NCBI GenBank assembly: GCA_017649895.1
Contig: JAGCFW010000003.1
Coordinates: 186,001-250,000, forward strand
Length of the DNA: 64,000 nucleotides
Direction: 5' to 3'
DNA from: Alphaproteobacteria bacterium
GTDB taxonomy: Bacteria; Pseudomonadota; Alphaproteobacteria; UBA3830
The translations under genes and the position numbers were made by a program. The notes below the pieces were generated by a model. That model was not told the DNA's origin and did not search any database. It saw nothing but the letters and a program-made list of their open reading frames with translations. Of the stretch, positions 29,641 to 39,716 are shown one piece after another (the stretch's first letter is position 1; each line of letters opens with the position of its first letter).

Positions 29641-30381
29641 TTACGAACTTATTCCCGATAGAGTTAAGGGAAAATACTTTGATAACTTAACCTCCTCCGC
29701 CGTCACTTCGAAATTGGCTTGCCACATTTCAACTCCTTCGGACAAACTCGATTGCACAATACCAAAAACCTCCTGATAATTGCTACTGCGACTAATTACT
29801 TTAAATCCCGGATTATCGTAAAGAAACACCAACAAGATAATGGCCCTTTGATTTGTCCGCAAGTTGTTCGCAAGGTCGGTCATATGTCTTACCAAGCGAG
29901 AAGTATCGGAAAATGGAGAGACTTTTCGAATATTCACATACTCCGGAATCGGCAACTGTATATCCTGCAGCGGAGTTTTTACCTCCAGATAGGTATCGCC
30001 AACCAAAAAATCCAGTTTTGATTTTCCCAACACCTTCTCTCGCAAAACTTTGCCCTCAACATGAATCATATCCTTAAAACCGCTGTTGTTTAGATAATAT
30101 TCCACATATCGGTTGGAAGCGTTTTGATTTATACCGATCCAAGATTTTATTTTATCCTCAGGACGATTCAAAGAAACCGCCTCAACGGTATAACGAGTTG
30201 AACGGGCCAAATTCTCACTTGGAGACAACAAACACGGCCGCCCAACTATTTCGAAAGTCCCTATCCTACCCGTCGTCGGACAGTGACAACGTTCTGCAAC
30301 GCCATTGATTTCCGCAAACATTACAAACTGACCTCTCCTGCCCAGAATTTTTCCCTCGATCAACGGATGCGAAAATTTCAT
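29641..30381 (-). CDS. sfsA: SfsA (sugar fermentation stimulation) family protein
   Basis: A 246-residue protein with the SfsA layout: LIEGKILGRRGQFVMFAEI, CHCPTTGRIGTF (usual HCPNTGxMxG), the nuclease-like core FLVGDTYLEVKTPLQ, and ALLLVF-type strands near the C-terminus. SfsA proteins have a PD-(D/E)xK-like core and were first described as affecting maltose gene expression; their molecular function is unclear. The start at 30381 has AGGGAAG upstream and lies 28 bases after the rel stop, so both are likely on one transcript. Confidence 0.85.
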   Translation of the reverse strand: MKFSHPLIEGKILGRRGQFVMFAEINGVAERCHCPTTGRIGTFEIVGRPCLLSPSENLARSTRYTVEAVSLNRPEDKIKSWIGINQNASNRYVEYYLNNSGFKDMIHVEGKVLREKVLGKSKLDFLVGDTYLEVKTPLQDIQLPIPEYVNIRKVSPFSDTSRLVRHMTDLANNLRTNQRAIILLVFLYDNPGFKVISRSSNYQEVFGIVQSSLSEGVEMWQANFEVTAEEVKLSKYFPLTLSGISS

Positions 30382-30409
30382 CAATATCTTCCCTTCAATG
30401 ACGTCTGAC

Positions 30410-32497
30410 TTACATACGTCGGACCGATTTAATATTGGAACAAGCGCGCAGAGCTGCTTGGATTTCACCCAAACGAATCATATCTGTAACTTTTATATCG
30501 ATCAGCAAGCTGAAAAAATCGCTGGAACGATGTTCTATTTTCAGATTTGCGATACTTCCGCCGTTGGAACTGATGATATTCGTGACCAGCGCGAAGCTTT
30601 CCTGTTTATTAAGCATTACTATGCGTAGGCGTGCGATAAACGAGGCACCTTCGTCGTTTTCCTGACTCCATTTTACTTTAATAAAGTTCTGACTTACCTG
30701 ATTTTCCAATTGACTGCAACTTGTCACATGGATTTCCAACCCTTTCTTCGGCTGAATAACTCCGATGATTTTATCACCCATTATCGGGTGGCAACATTCT
30801 GCGAAATGAACAGCAATTCCCGGAACGTAATCTATCAAACAAATGGAAGCGTCCCCGTACAGATTCATATTTTCTTCGGAAGGCAACGCAACTCTTATGG
30901 CATTCGGAAGGATCAATCCCCTACCCACCTTCGAATAAAAGTCGTTAAGCTTTTCGCAATTGAACTTTCTCAGATTTATCAAATTTTCGCTAAAGTTAAT
31001 GCAGGCATTATCGAACACATATTTGGTAAGATGGAACCCCAGGGAAATGTATTCTCCCTGCTCCTGAGAACGGATAAATTTTCTGATACAGGAATGAGCC
31101 TTTCCCGTAACCACGAAGCTGTCCCACGATGCTTCCGGATGCTGATACGGTGAAGTCAAAATATCAACGCGGTCTCCGTTGCGTAACACTGTTTTGAGCG
31201 GCACCATTTTTTCGTTAATTCTCACCCCGATACATGTGTTGCCGATTTCGGTATGAATTTCATAGGCAAAATCCACCGCCGTCGCGCCCTTCGGCAGGGT
31301 TATTAAATCGCCTTTGGTCGTGAAGCAAAAAACCTCGTCTTCAAACATTTCCAACTTCGAATTGTCCATTATCTCGTTGGCACTTCCGGAATTCTGAAGA
31401 ATAGCGATAAGACTCTTTATCCAGTTATAACTCTTCGGATCATTTCCTCCGGCGACAATATCTCCATTCTTATAGGACCAATGAGCTGCGATACCTTCCT
31501 CCGCAACTCGATGCATTTCTTCCGTTCGGATTTGAACCTCAACCGGCTGCTTAAACGGACCTATCACCGTCGTATGCAAAGAACGATAATTATTCAATTT
31601 CGGAATACTGATGTAGTCTTTGAATCGACCCGGCATAATCTGGAAATTTGTGTGTATAACACCCAACGCCATGTAGCACTGCTCAACGGTCCGAACAATC
31701 ACTCGGAAAGCAATAATGTCGTGGATTTGCTCCAAATTAACATTTTGCTTTTGCATTTTCTTCCAAATGGAATAAGCCGTCTTTTCTCGTCCTGTAATGG
31801 TCGCATGAATTCCCGAATCCGAAAATACTTTTCTCAAAGCCAAAATCGTATTCTCCACAAAATGCTCATCCTGGCTGCGAATCAGATCCAACTTCTGCGT
31901 AATAATTCTGTATTCGTTCGGATGTAAATTAAAAAACGCAATGTCTTCAATTTCATCTTTAATTACATTCATACCGACACGCTCCGCCAGCGGCGCATAT
32001 ATTTCCAGAGATTCAAGAGCTATACGTTTTCTTTTGTCGGACGAAGGTATATAATTCAAGGTTCTCATATTGTGGAGTCGATCAACCAATTTTACGACGA
32101 GAACCCTTATATCTTGGGTAATTGCTATTAGGAATTTTCTGAAATTTTCTGTCTGGCGAACCTGTGACGAAGTATAACTAATCTTAGATAACTTGGTAAC
32201 TCCTTCTATCAGAAAAGCTATTTCCGTCCCGAAAATCTCACCGATTTCTTCAAAACTGACATTGGTATCTTCTATGACATCGTGAAGGAGTCCCGTAACG
32301 ACAGTTGCTACATCCATGTGCAGCTCTGCCAAAATCCTGGCCACCTCCGCGGGATGATAGAAATACGGCGAACCGGAAGCCCTCTTCTGCATGCCATGAG
32401 ACTCCATCGCAAAGATGTAGGCCTTACGAATTAAATCCTCATTTGCGTCCGGATCATATGTGCGAACTAAATCTATCAACTGCGAAGAAGTATACAT
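30410..32497 (-). CDS. spoT: Bifunctional (p)ppGpp synthetase/hydrolase (Rel/SpoT)
   Basis: A 695-residue long RSH protein. The HD hydrolase domain has HPAEVA and LLHDVIEDT (His72, Asp73). The synthetase domain has GREKTAYSIWKKM and LNNYRSLHTTV. These are followed by a TGS domain (FTTKGDLITLPKGATAVDFAYEIHTEIG), a zinc-finger-like CCHPIMGDKIIG segment and a C-terminal ACT domain. It makes and degrades the alarmone (p)ppGpp in answer to starvation. Both catalytic halves look intact, as in single-Rel alphaproteobacteria. Its promoter region is shared divergently with ruvC. Confidence 0.95.
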   Translation of the reverse strand: MYTSSQLIDLVRTYDPDANEDLIRKAYIFAMESHGMQKRASGSPYFYHPAEVARILAELHMDVATVVTGLLHDVIEDTNVSFEEIGEIFGTEIAFLIEGVTKLSKISYTSSQVRQTENFRKFLIAITQDIRVLVVKLVDRLHNMRTLNYIPSSDKRKRIALESLEIYAPLAERVGMNVIKDEIEDIAFFNLHPNEYRIITQKLDLIRSQDEHFVENTILALRKVFSDSGIHATITGREKTAYSIWKKMQKQNVNLEQIHDIIAFRVIVRTVEQCYMALGVIHTNFQIMPGRFKDYISIPKLNNYRSLHTTVIGPFKQPVEVQIRTEEMHRVAEEGIAAHWSYKNGDIVAGGNDPKSYNWIKSLIAILQNSGSANEIMDNSKLEMFEDEVFCFTTKGDLITLPKGATAVDFAYEIHTEIGNTCIGVRINEKMVPLKTVLRNGDRVDILTSPYQHPEASWDSFVVTGKAHSCIRKFIRSQEQGEYISLGFHLTKYVFDNACINFSENLINLRKFNCEKLNDFYSKVGRGLILPNAIRVALPSEENMNLYGDASICLIDYVPGIAVHFAECCHPIMGDKIIGVIQPKKGLEIHVTSCSQLENQVSQNFIKVKWSQENDEGASFIARLRIVMLNKQESFALVTNIISSNGGSIANLKIEHRSSDFFSLLIDIKVTDMIRLGEIQAALRACSNIKSVRRM

Positions 32498-32521
32498 TAT
32501 CCCTAAATAACTAACGTAGAA

Positions 32522-32549
32522 ATTATATCATAATCGGCTAATTCCGTAA
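32522..32549 (-). promoter_or_regulatory. Extended -10 promoter for rel/spoT
   Basis: On the minus strand TGATATAAT (32530-32522) is an extended -10 with a perfect TATAAT. A poor -35 (TTACGG, 32549-32544) lies 16 bases upstream. The -10 is 25 bases from the rel ATG. Confidence 0.5.
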
Positions 32550-32616
32550 GTATTTTTATGGCGAAAAGCCGTCCGATTTGTGTTAAAAATATATACGGTT
32601 ATTTGGGAAGCAAAAA

Positions 32617-33120
32617 ATGCGAATCTTGGGAATTGATCCGGGCTTGCATATTACCGGCTGGGGTGTAATAGATTACGACGGATATCATCTGAAACATGTT
32701 TCTCACGGAACTATCGTCACGAAAGCAGAGAATTCCATCAGTTTCAGACTGAATAAAATTTACAAAGATCTGTCGAATGTAGTTGAAGATTTCGCCCCCA
32801 CGGAAGTCGGCATTGAGCAGGTGTTCGTCAACAGCAACCCGAATTCCTCCCTGAAACTAGGAATGGCGCGCGGTGCCGCCATATGTTGCGCGGGAGTTTT
32901 GGGACTGTCGGTGTCTGAATATACTCCGAACAAAGTAAAAAAGTCAGTAGTGGGAGTTGGACATGCCACGAAAGATCAGGTATCGACAATGGTACAGATT
33001 TTGCTCAATTGCGGAGCGGTAAAACTTGATGCTGCCGACGCTTTGGCCATCGCCATTTGCCACGCTCATAACCGAGGAATTCCAAACAATGTTTCTTTAA
33101 GGAGTGGGACGTATGATTAG
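32617..33120 (+). CDS. ruvC: Crossover junction endodeoxyribonuclease RuvC
   Basis: A 167-residue RNase H-fold resolvase. MRILGIDPGLHITGWG carries the first catalytic Asp (about 7), VGIEQVFVN the Glu, and KDQVSTM/DAADALAIAICHAH the final Asp residues. It cuts Holliday junctions symmetrically. It starts the ruvCAB-tolQRAB operon. Its stop overlaps the ruvA start by 8 bases. Confidence 0.95.
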   Translation: MRILGIDPGLHITGWGVIDYDGYHLKHVSHGTIVTKAENSISFRLNKIYKDLSNVVEDFAPTEVGIEQVFVNSNPNSSLKLGMARGAAICCAGVLGLSVSEYTPNKVKKSVVGVGHATKDQVSTMVQILLNCGAVKLDAADALAIAICHAHNRGIPNNVSLRSGTYD

Positions 33121-33712
33121 TTACTTAAAAGGTTCTGTGGAAGAAGTCGGAGAAAATCTCTTAATTCTGGATGTCAACGGCGTGGGATATTCTCTCATTT
33201 GCTCGTCTCGGACAATCAGTGAAGCGCAAGAACACGGAGGAATTGTGAAATTGCACACAGTTTTGAATGTTCGCGAAGACGCCTGGACCCTATTCGGCTT
33301 TTATTCGGATAAAGAAAGATTCTGGTTCAACAAGCTGAATTCCGTGCAAGGAGTCGGTGGAAAAGTTGCTATTTCGATTCTTTCGGCATTGTCGGAAGAT
33401 GACATCTACAACGCGTTTCTAACCGAGGACAAAAATATGTTCACCCGGGCAGACGGAGTCGGAGCGAAGCTGGCGACGAGAATAATTTCCGAATTGAAAG
33501 ATAAAGTCGTCGGAAAAGTCGACTTAAATATGACTGTTGGAACTCAAATTCCGCAGTCCAACACCGTCAATGACGTAATTTCCGCTCTCGTAAATTTGGG
33601 ATATCAAAAACCTGATATTTTACGAACAATTTCAACGATCGAAATTGACAACGACCCCCAATTTGATACACTTTTGAGGCAGATATTGGGCAAACTTTCG
33701 GCTGGGGTTTAG
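33113..33712 (+). CDS. ruvA: Holliday junction branch migration protein RuvA
   Basis: A 199-residue protein beginning [12 protein letters not shown], with an OB-fold (DVNGVGYSL), tandem helix-hairpin-helix motifs ([13 protein letters not shown] and [12 protein letters not shown]) and a small C-terminal RuvB-binding domain (about 150-199). It forms tetramers that hold the junction for RuvB. The ATG at 33113 has AAGGAG at good spacing; a TTG or GTG further up is less likely. It is coupled to both ruvC and ruvB. Confidence 0.94.
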   Translation: MISYLKGSVEEVGENLLILDVNGVGYSLICSSRTISEAQEHGGIVKLHTVLNVREDAWTLFGFYSDKERFWFNKLNSVQGVGGKVAISILSALSEDDIYNAFLTEDKNMFTRADGVGAKLATRIISELKDKVVGKVDLNMTVGTQIPQSNTVNDVISALVNLGYQKPDILRTISTIEIDNDPQFDTLLRQILGKLSAGV

Positions 33713-33713
33713 A

Positions 33714-34727
33714 ATGATCGAGGAATTAGATGCAACGATAGATGATATTAACGAATATTCTTTGCGTCCGACCAGCTTGCGGGACTTCATCGGTCAGTCG
33801 TCAGTCAAAGAAAATCTGAAGATTTTTATCGAATCCGCTAAAAAAAGAAATATCGCAATGGATCACGTGCTCTTTTTTGGACCTCCTGGATTGGGGAAAA
33901 CAACTCTGTCACAGATTGTTTCCAAAGAATTGGGTGTCGGGTTTAAAGCGACTTCTGGACCGATTTTGGCGAAGGCAGGAGATTTGGCTGCAATTCTAAC
34001 GAATTTGAAGGAAAGAGACGTGCTTTTCATCGATGAAATTCACCGTATGAATCATCTCGTCGAAGAGGTACTTTACCCCGCCATGGAGGATTTCCAGCTG
34101 GATTTGATGATCGGAGAAGGACCTGCAGCACGTTCCGTAAGAATTGATTTACCGCATTTTACTCTGATCGGAGCAACTACACGATCGGGAATGCTGTCGT
34201 CCCCGCTGCGAGACAGATTCGGTATTCCGCTACGATTGGAATTCTACACCGAAAAAGAGTTAAAAATCATAATCGTAAAAAATGCAGAGATTTTAGGAAT
34301 TAATATCGCCGATGAAGGAGCAAGCGAAATTGCTAAGCGTTCTCGTGGCACTCCGAGGATCGCAGGACGCTTGCTGAAAAGGGTTCGAGATTTCGCAATT
34401 GTGCACAATTCGGAAATCATTGACAGGCACATTGCCGATCTTGCATTGAATCGCTTAGATGTAGATGCCAGTGGCTTGGATTCGATGGACAGAAAATATC
34501 TGAAATGCATACTTGAATTTTATGACGGAGGTCCCGTCGGTGCAGATACTCTGGCGGCGGTCCTTTCGGAAAAAAGAGAAACTTTGGAGGAAGTTATCGA
34601 GCCGTACATTCTACAGCGCGGATTGGTACAACGTACGGCGCGCGGTCGAGTGCTCACAATGGAAGGTTACAAATATCTGGGAGCAGTTCCAAGAAAACAA
34701 GAATTATGTGAAGGAGACTTATTTTAA
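33714..34727 (+). CDS. ruvB: Holliday junction branch migration helicase RuvB
   Basis: A 337-residue AAA+ motor with Walker A GPPGLGKT (56-63), Walker [10 protein letters not shown], sensor [12 protein letters not shown], and a winged-helix C-terminus. It drives branch migration with RuvA. The stop TAA overlaps the tolQ start by one base (TAATG), so the DNA repair genes and Tol genes are in one operon, as in many alphaproteobacteria. Confidence 0.96.
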   Translation: MIEELDATIDDINEYSLRPTSLRDFIGQSSVKENLKIFIESAKKRNIAMDHVLFFGPPGLGKTTLSQIVSKELGVGFKATSGPILAKAGDLAAILTNLKERDVLFIDEIHRMNHLVEEVLYPAMEDFQLDLMIGEGPAARSVRIDLPHFTLIGATTRSGMLSSPLRDRFGIPLRLEFYTEKELKIIIVKNAEILGINIADEGASEIAKRSRGTPRIAGRLLKRVRDFAIVHNSEIIDRHIADLALNRLDVDASGLDSMDRKYLKCILEFYDGGPVGADTLAAVLSEKRETLEEVIEPYILQRGLVQRTARGRVLTMEGYKYLGAVPRKQELCEGDLF

Positions 34728-35440
34728 TGATGGGAGCAGAAGAAGCGACAATGGTTGCTAATCAAGGACTTTCGATGTTCAGCCTTTTTGCACAGGCGTC
34801 GTGGGTCGTAAAATCGATAATTGTTCTTTTGATTGGGTGTTCATTCTGGAGCTGGACAGTCATGTTCGCGAAATTCACAATGTTGTCCAAACTCAAAAAA
34901 AATGCAAATCGTTTTGAAGACGCATTTTGGAACTGCGGATCCATAGATGTATTTTTCGAAAACATCAACGCGAAATCGGACGATCCTTTCGTATCGGTCT
35001 TTATCACCGGAATGAAAGAATGGAAGCGCGCCAAAGAAAAAATCAAGACAACAATCGGCGGTATCTCTTTGGGAGACAGAGTTGTCAGAGTTATGGAAGT
35101 CACCGTCGGGCGCGAAATCGATTACCTGGAGCAACATTTGGGATTTTTGGCCACCGTGGGATCCACCGCCCCGTTCGTTGGGTTATTCGGCACAGTATGG
35201 GGAATCATGAACAGCTTTGAAGCTATCGGAATTTCTCAGAACACAAACTTGGCAGCAGTCGCTCCCGGAATTGCTGAAGCGTTATTCACAACCGCTCTCG
35301 GATTAATTGTCACTATTCCCGCAGTGGTTGCTTATAACAAAATTGCTAACGAAATCAATCGTTACCGTACTCGGCTGGAAGCCTTTGTTGATGAATTTTC
35401 CGCAATAATTTCCCGCCAGATGGAAGATTCGGAGGACTAA
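34727..35440 (+). CDS. tolQ: Tol-Pal system proton channel subunit TolQ
   Basis: A 237-residue MotA/TolQ/ExbB protein with three membrane segments (about 22-42, 135-157 and 175-195) and the family core LGFLATVGSTAPFVGLFGTVWGIM. With TolR it uses the proton motive force to energise TolA. ybgC, which normally precedes tolQ, is missing here and lies at 47.7 kb instead. Confidence 0.95.
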   Translation: MMGAEEATMVANQGLSMFSLFAQASWVVKSIIVLLIGCSFWSWTVMFAKFTMLSKLKKNANRFEDAFWNCGSIDVFFENINAKSDDPFVSVFITGMKEWKRAKEKIKTTIGGISLGDRVVRVMEVTVGREIDYLEQHLGFLATVGSTAPFVGLFGTVWGIMNSFEAIGISQNTNLAAVAPGIAEALFTTALGLIVTIPAVVAYNKIANEINRYRTRLEAFVDEFSAIISRQMEDSED

Positions 35441-35878
35441 ATGGCGCGCCAAAATAAAAGATCCGCCAAAAAAACTCTCATGAGCGAAATGAATGTCACT
35501 CCGATGATCGATGTGATGTTGGTGTTGTTGATCATTTTCATGGTCGCCGCGCCTTTGTTAACGGTCGGAGTGAAAGTCAACCTTCCGGAAGCAAACGCTC
35601 CTAGTGTCGAATCTCAGGAAAAGCCGATTGTTGTTTACATCGACGCCGAACGAAAAGTTTACGTCGGGGAAATCGAAGTGGATGTCGAAACCATCGCAGC
35701 AAAATTAAAAGCCATTGCCGGAGAAACTGATTCAAAGATATTCGTACGAGGAGATAAGTCCTTGCCTTACGGCGTAATTATGGAACTTATGGGAAAAATC
35801 AGCAGTTCGGGATTTAAAAAAGTTGTTTTGGTAACAGAATTGCCAAAAGCCAAGGGAAAACATGTCGTCCGAAAATAA
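35441..35878 (+). CDS. tolR: Tol-Pal system subunit TolR
   Basis: A 145-residue ExbD/TolR protein. It has a short cytoplasmic tail, then EMNVTPMIDVMLVLLIIFMV with the channel Asp in the single membrane helix (about 22-44), then a periplasmic domain that carries the LPEA motif. It starts right after tolQ and overlaps tolA by 17 bases. Confidence 0.94.
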   Translation: MARQNKRSAKKTLMSEMNVTPMIDVMLVLLIIFMVAAPLLTVGVKVNLPEANAPSVESQEKPIVVYIDAERKVYVGEIEVDVETIAAKLKAIAGETDSKIFVRGDKSLPYGVIMELMGKISSSGFKKVVLVTELPKAKGKHVVRK

Positions 35879-37046
35879 AAATCTGATAAAAGCAGGATTA
35901 GCATCAGCGACGTTGCACGGTCTGATAGTATCGTTCGGATTTCTGAACATTTTCGAGCCGCGAATTGAAAATAATATGTTTCTGAACATCGAGCTGGCAG
36001 GAGCTGCCGAAATGCAACAGGCCTTGAAGGATTTTAATAATGGTCCGATAATTGAAGAACCTCAACCGAAATCTGAAATTATTCCGCCAAAAGAACTCCC
36101 GCCTGAAGAGGCTCGGCCGAAACTACCGGAGCCGGAGGAAATCAAGCAACCTGAGCCGTTGCCCGAACAGCCTGTTCCGCAACCTGTCCCTAGATATGAG
36201 GAAATTCCGGAAGAACAATTGGTAAAAGGTCCTAGTATTGTCGAACCCGAGCCAGAGCCCGAGAAAGAACCGGAGATTGAAGAACAGCCACAGGAGTTGG
36301 GAGAATCTTTACCTGCAGAACTGAAAGATGAAGAAGCTTTACGGATAGAAAAGCTCGAGCAGGAAAAGTTAGAGAAAGAGAGACTCGAAAGAGAAAAAGC
36401 TGAAAATAAAAGACAAGAAAAACTCCAAAAAGAACGCGAAGAAAAACGACGCCTTGAGAAAAAGAAAAAAGAAGCCATACGCCGAAGGAAAAAACGACTG
36501 GAAGCAATAAAAAGAATCGAAAAAAAGAATAAGGAGAAGAAGAAGCGATTAGCAAAAATCGCAGATGCGGTCAAGAAGAACAACAACGCCAAGAAAAAAC
36601 AAGATGATTCTTTTTCCAAAATGTTGAAAAGTGAAAAGAAAACGCTGGGCAGATTTTCCGGAAGCAAAGGCAATGTGGGATCAGGTAACGGAAACGGGCT
36701 CGGTTCCTACGGAGATGGCATGGGGTTTGTCGACAGCGATGCCGCAATTATCAGCAATCAAATTATTCCTCACTGGGTCGTCGCTGGAGGAGTCAAAAAT
36801 GCCGAATCTCTGATAATCCGCATAAGAATAAAAGTAAAAGATAATGGAGAAGTTCCAGCCTCATCTATAGAAATTCTCGACAAAGACAGATATAATTCCA
36901 ACAGTGTGTTTAAGTCCGCGGCAGATAGCGCGAAAAGGGCAATTTTGAGAGCTAGTCCGTTGAAAATACCCGCAGAGAAAATGCATATATTTAGAGATTT
37001 TGAAATTAGTTTTAACACAGATAAAGCCTTAGGAGTTAGAAAATGA
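35862..37046 (+). CDS. tolA: TolA-like cell envelope protein
   Basis: A 394-residue protein with an N-terminal membrane anchor (about 9-26). A Pro/Glu-rich stretch (about 60-140) is followed by a long Lys/Glu/Arg helix (about 150-245) that can cross the periplasm. A small C-terminal domain (about 285-394) holds AIISNQIIPHWV and a TonB/TolA-like fold. TolA connects the TolQR motor to TolB and Pal. Its place between tolR and tolB makes the call firm even though TolA sequences are poorly conserved. Confidence 0.9.
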   Translation: MSSENKNLIKAGLASATLHGLIVSFGFLNIFEPRIENNMFLNIELAGAAEMQQALKDFNNGPIIEEPQPKSEIIPPKELPPEEARPKLPEPEEIKQPEPLPEQPVPQPVPRYEEIPEEQLVKGPSIVEPEPEPEKEPEIEEQPQELGESLPAELKDEEALRIEKLEQEKLEKERLEREKAENKRQEKLQKEREEKRRLEKKKKEAIRRRKKRLEAIKRIEKKNKEKKKRLAKIADAVKKNNNAKKKQDDSFSKMLKSEKKTLGRFSGSKGNVGSGNGNGLGSYGDGMGFVDSDAAIISNQIIPHWVVAGGVKNAESLIIRIRIKVKDNGEVPASSIEILDKDRYNSNSVFKSAADSAKRAILRASPLKIPAEKMHIFRDFEISFNTDKALGVRK

Positions 37047-38503
37047 CCTCTTTTATCAAGAAAATAGTTTTTGTATGTTGCGTATTTGTGTTTTCAATTT
37101 GTGACGCTCGGGAAAAAGCAAACACTAAGCGTGTATTATCTGACTTCATTCGCAATGAAGTCGGTATTAAATCCAGTACTAAATCAACTGATCGTGTGGT
37201 CGTTAATATTAACGAGGGAGTCATGAAGCCCGTTAATATAGCATTACATCTTAACGACGGGGTAGCTTCATTGAAATCCAGGTTTTTATCTGTCGTTTCA
37301 AACGATCTGCAAAATACTGGATTATTTCGGATAATTCCCAACGATGCTTTCATGCAAAACTTGAATGGAATCAGTCAAGCTCCGAATTTCCCCCTATGGA
37401 AGACCATCAATGCCGAATATCTCATGAATGCAGAAGCGAAACTCGTCAACGAAAAATTCGCCATCGAATTTGCCCTTTATGATGTTTCTTCATCAGAAAA
37501 AATTAAAGTCTTTGCCGTTTCGGGAGACCTTAAAGAGTGGCGAAAAATCGCTCACATGGTATCCAATACCATCTATGAAAGAATCGTCGGAGAATCGGGG
37601 TATTTTGATACAAAGGTTTTATACGTTGCGACTGAGAAAACCAAGCAAGGACTAAAAAGGCATCGTCTGGCAATCATGGATCAGGACGGACATAATCATC
37701 AATACCTGACCAGCGGCAATACCATAGTTTTAACGCCAAGATTGTCACCTAACGAAAAAGAATGTGCATTTTTCTCGTACAAAGAGAAAATTGTTAATGG
37801 GCGTCGCATTCCGTTGAGCGCTCGAATCTACCGATACGATTTGCAAAATAAGAGGATAAAGCAAGGACTGAATTTCAAGGGACTGAGTTTCAAGGGAAGA
37901 ATGACCTACGCACCAAGATACTCTCCTGACGGAAAAAATTTAATATTCAGCCTTTCGGAAAAAACAGAAAGAGGTCGGGTTGTTTCCTCGATTTTCAGAT
38001 ATAACATTAATACTCAGGAACTTGTAAGAATCACCGATGCGAGAAAGTTTTTCTGTATCGACACGTCCCCTTGCTATTCACCTGATGGAAAATACATCGT
38101 ATTCAACTCAGACCGCGGAGGCAATCAGCAGCTTTTCATCATGAATGCTGACGGATCAAACGTAAGAAGATTATCCTACGGAAAAGGACGATACGCCACA
38201 CCGGTTTGGTCTCCGAGAGGTGACTGGATTGCGTTTACGAAATTCGGACGTGACGGCTTTTTCATCGGTGTAATTCGTCCGAACGATACAGATGGCTCGA
38301 CCGAAAGAATGTTAGCCTCGGGATATTTTGTGGAAGGACCGACCTGGGCGCCAAACGGTCGAGTGGTAATGTACTCTCAGCAGGATTACGGCCACCGTGA
38401 AAAGATCTACAGTGTTGATATCACCGGATACAACAAGCGTTTGGTCAAAACTCCAGGCAACGCAATCGATCCGGAATGGTCAACAAAAGCGAATTTGAAT
38501 TAG
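37043..38503 (+). CDS. tolB: Tol-Pal system protein TolB
   Basis: A 486-residue periplasmic protein with a signal peptide (about 1-22), an N-terminal domain and a C-terminal six-bladed propeller. The WD40-like repeats include SPDGKNLIFS, YSPDGKYIVFNSDRGGNQQLF and WSPRGDWIAFT. It shuttles between Pal and TolA. It overlaps tolA by four bases (ATGA). A pal gene normally follows; here the next gene is unrelated and on the other strand, so pal must be elsewhere or lost. The length exceeds the usual 430, partly from insertions in the N-terminal half. Confidence 0.94.
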   Translation: MTSFIKKIVFVCCVFVFSICDAREKANTKRVLSDFIRNEVGIKSSTKSTDRVVVNINEGVMKPVNIALHLNDGVASLKSRFLSVVSNDLQNTGLFRIIPNDAFMQNLNGISQAPNFPLWKTINAEYLMNAEAKLVNEKFAIEFALYDVSSSEKIKVFAVSGDLKEWRKIAHMVSNTIYERIVGESGYFDTKVLYVATEKTKQGLKRHRLAIMDQDGHNHQYLTSGNTIVLTPRLSPNEKECAFFSYKEKIVNGRRIPLSARIYRYDLQNKRIKQGLNFKGLSFKGRMTYAPRYSPDGKNLIFSLSEKTERGRVVSSIFRYNINTQELVRITDARKFFCIDTSPCYSPDGKYIVFNSDRGGNQQLFIMNADGSNVRRLSYGKGRYATPVWSPRGDWIAFTKFGRDGFFIGVIRPNDTDGSTERMLASGYFVEGPTWAPNGRVVMYSQQDYGHREKIYSVDITGYNKRLVKTPGNAIDPEWSTKANLN

Positions 38504-38516
38504 TAGTTTTGGCGTG

Positions 38517-38550
38517 GGCGAGCAGGTTTTCAAACGCTCGCTCTGCTCGT
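38517..38550. terminator. Hairpin between tolB and the convergent glycosyltransferase gene
   Basis: CGAGCAG (38519-38525) pairs with CTGCTCG (38543-38549). An alternative GCGAGC/GCTCGC pairing (38518-38523 with 38536-38541) is also possible. It lies just after tolB and overlaps the last codons of the opposing gene. No long T-run follows, so termination strength is uncertain. Confidence 0.5.
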
Positions 38551-39675
38551 CTTTCGAAATATTTCATTAATCGGTTGTTGTTTTTTCGAGTTCTCATATC
38601 TTTCCATAACATTTTTCATGATCCGTTCCAGGGTAAAATTTTTTAAAAAAATTTCATGAGATTGTCGTGCTAACTCTATTGCCTTTTGCGGATGAGAAAG
38701 AATCCATTTCATATGTGCATCAATTTGTTTGAACATTTCTTCAGAAGATTTATCTCTGTCTATATACAATACGGAATCTCCAAAATTCTTGACGATAAAA
38801 GGAAGTCTATCCGTAATAACAACGGTCGAAGCCGCAATCGCTTCAAAAATACGAGCAGTCGGTATATCATCTTTGAAATGCCCCACACTGTGCAATACCA
38901 GAGCAACTCCGCTTTTTCTCATAGCATCTAAAATCGTATTTTCTCCGTAAGGGATAAAACCTTTGTAAGAATTTAAACCAAAACTCTTGGTCCCATACAA
39001 ATCAAAATATCCCGTGTTATCAAGAAGTTTATATAACTTAGCAACATCCCGTGATCTGTATCTATCCCAAGAATCGCCCCCGAAAAATAAACGAGTTTTC
39101 GGGCTATCACAAAATTTTGTAGAATGAACCGAAAAGAAAAAAGGAACTATTGGTCCATTCGGGTATAATTTTTTCACTTTTTCTTCAGGTACAACTGAAA
39201 GTATCGCATCATATTTTTTTTTGATCTGAGGAATATCTTTATGAACAATTAAATAGTTATATGAATTTTTAGGACAAAAAATATTTTGATCAGAACATAT
39301 AAAAACGTCAGTAAAAACACTGAGCATTTTTATCAACTTATCGCTATATACACAAATAGGAGTATATCCCAAATTCTTGAGAACCGAACACATGTATCTC
39401 TGAGCTTGCCTTTCTCCTATACCTCCTATGGATGATACCAACACCCGTTTCCCTTTGTTTTTTATAAAATCGGATATATTCGACTCTGGTAAATACAAAA
39501 TGAGAGATAATTGTTGGAACGATGGCAACTGTATTGATAATATACCTCTGGACAGGATCATTGTAAAAAAGCAGATCAAACAAAAAAATAACGCAACTTT
39601 ATATCTATAATTTTTTGATTTAAAAAAAAAATTACCTATTCCTTTAGAAACTCTACGATCTATCTTGAATTTCAT
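38530..39675 (-). CDS. Membrane-anchored glycosyltransferase-like protein
   Basis: A 381-residue protein with an N-terminal membrane segment (about 27-47). Its C-terminal half is typical of GT-B glycosyltransferases of the Glyco_trans_1_2 type. PTARIFEAIAASTVVITDRLPF is followed by DSVLYIDRD, a run of HPQKAIELARQ and a final FTLERIMKNVMERY. The N-terminal domain (VLVSSIGGIGERQAQRY) is divergent. The sugar and acceptor cannot be predicted. As an isolated envelope gene beside tolB, it may modify surface glycans. A candidate CtrA box lies 42 bases before its ATG. Confidence 0.7.
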   Translation of the reverse strand: MKFKIDRRVSKGIGNFFFKSKNYRYKVALFFCLICFFTMILSRGILSIQLPSFQQLSLILYLPESNISDFIKNKGKRVLVSSIGGIGERQAQRYMCSVLKNLGYTPICVYSDKLIKMLSVFTDVFICSDQNIFCPKNSYNYLIVHKDIPQIKKKYDAILSVVPEEKVKKLYPNGPIVPFFFSVHSTKFCDSPKTRLFFGGDSWDRYRSRDVAKLYKLLDNTGYFDLYGTKSFGLNSYKGFIPYGENTILDAMRKSGVALVLHSVGHFKDDIPTARIFEAIAASTVVITDRLPFIVKNFGDSVLYIDRDKSSEEMFKQIDAHMKWILSHPQKAIELARQSHEIFLKNFTLERIMKNVMERYENSKKQQPINEIFRKTSRASV

Positions 39676-39716
39676 TTCTCTTCTCTATAACTATAGTAAT
39701 TCCTATCGAAACTTTA

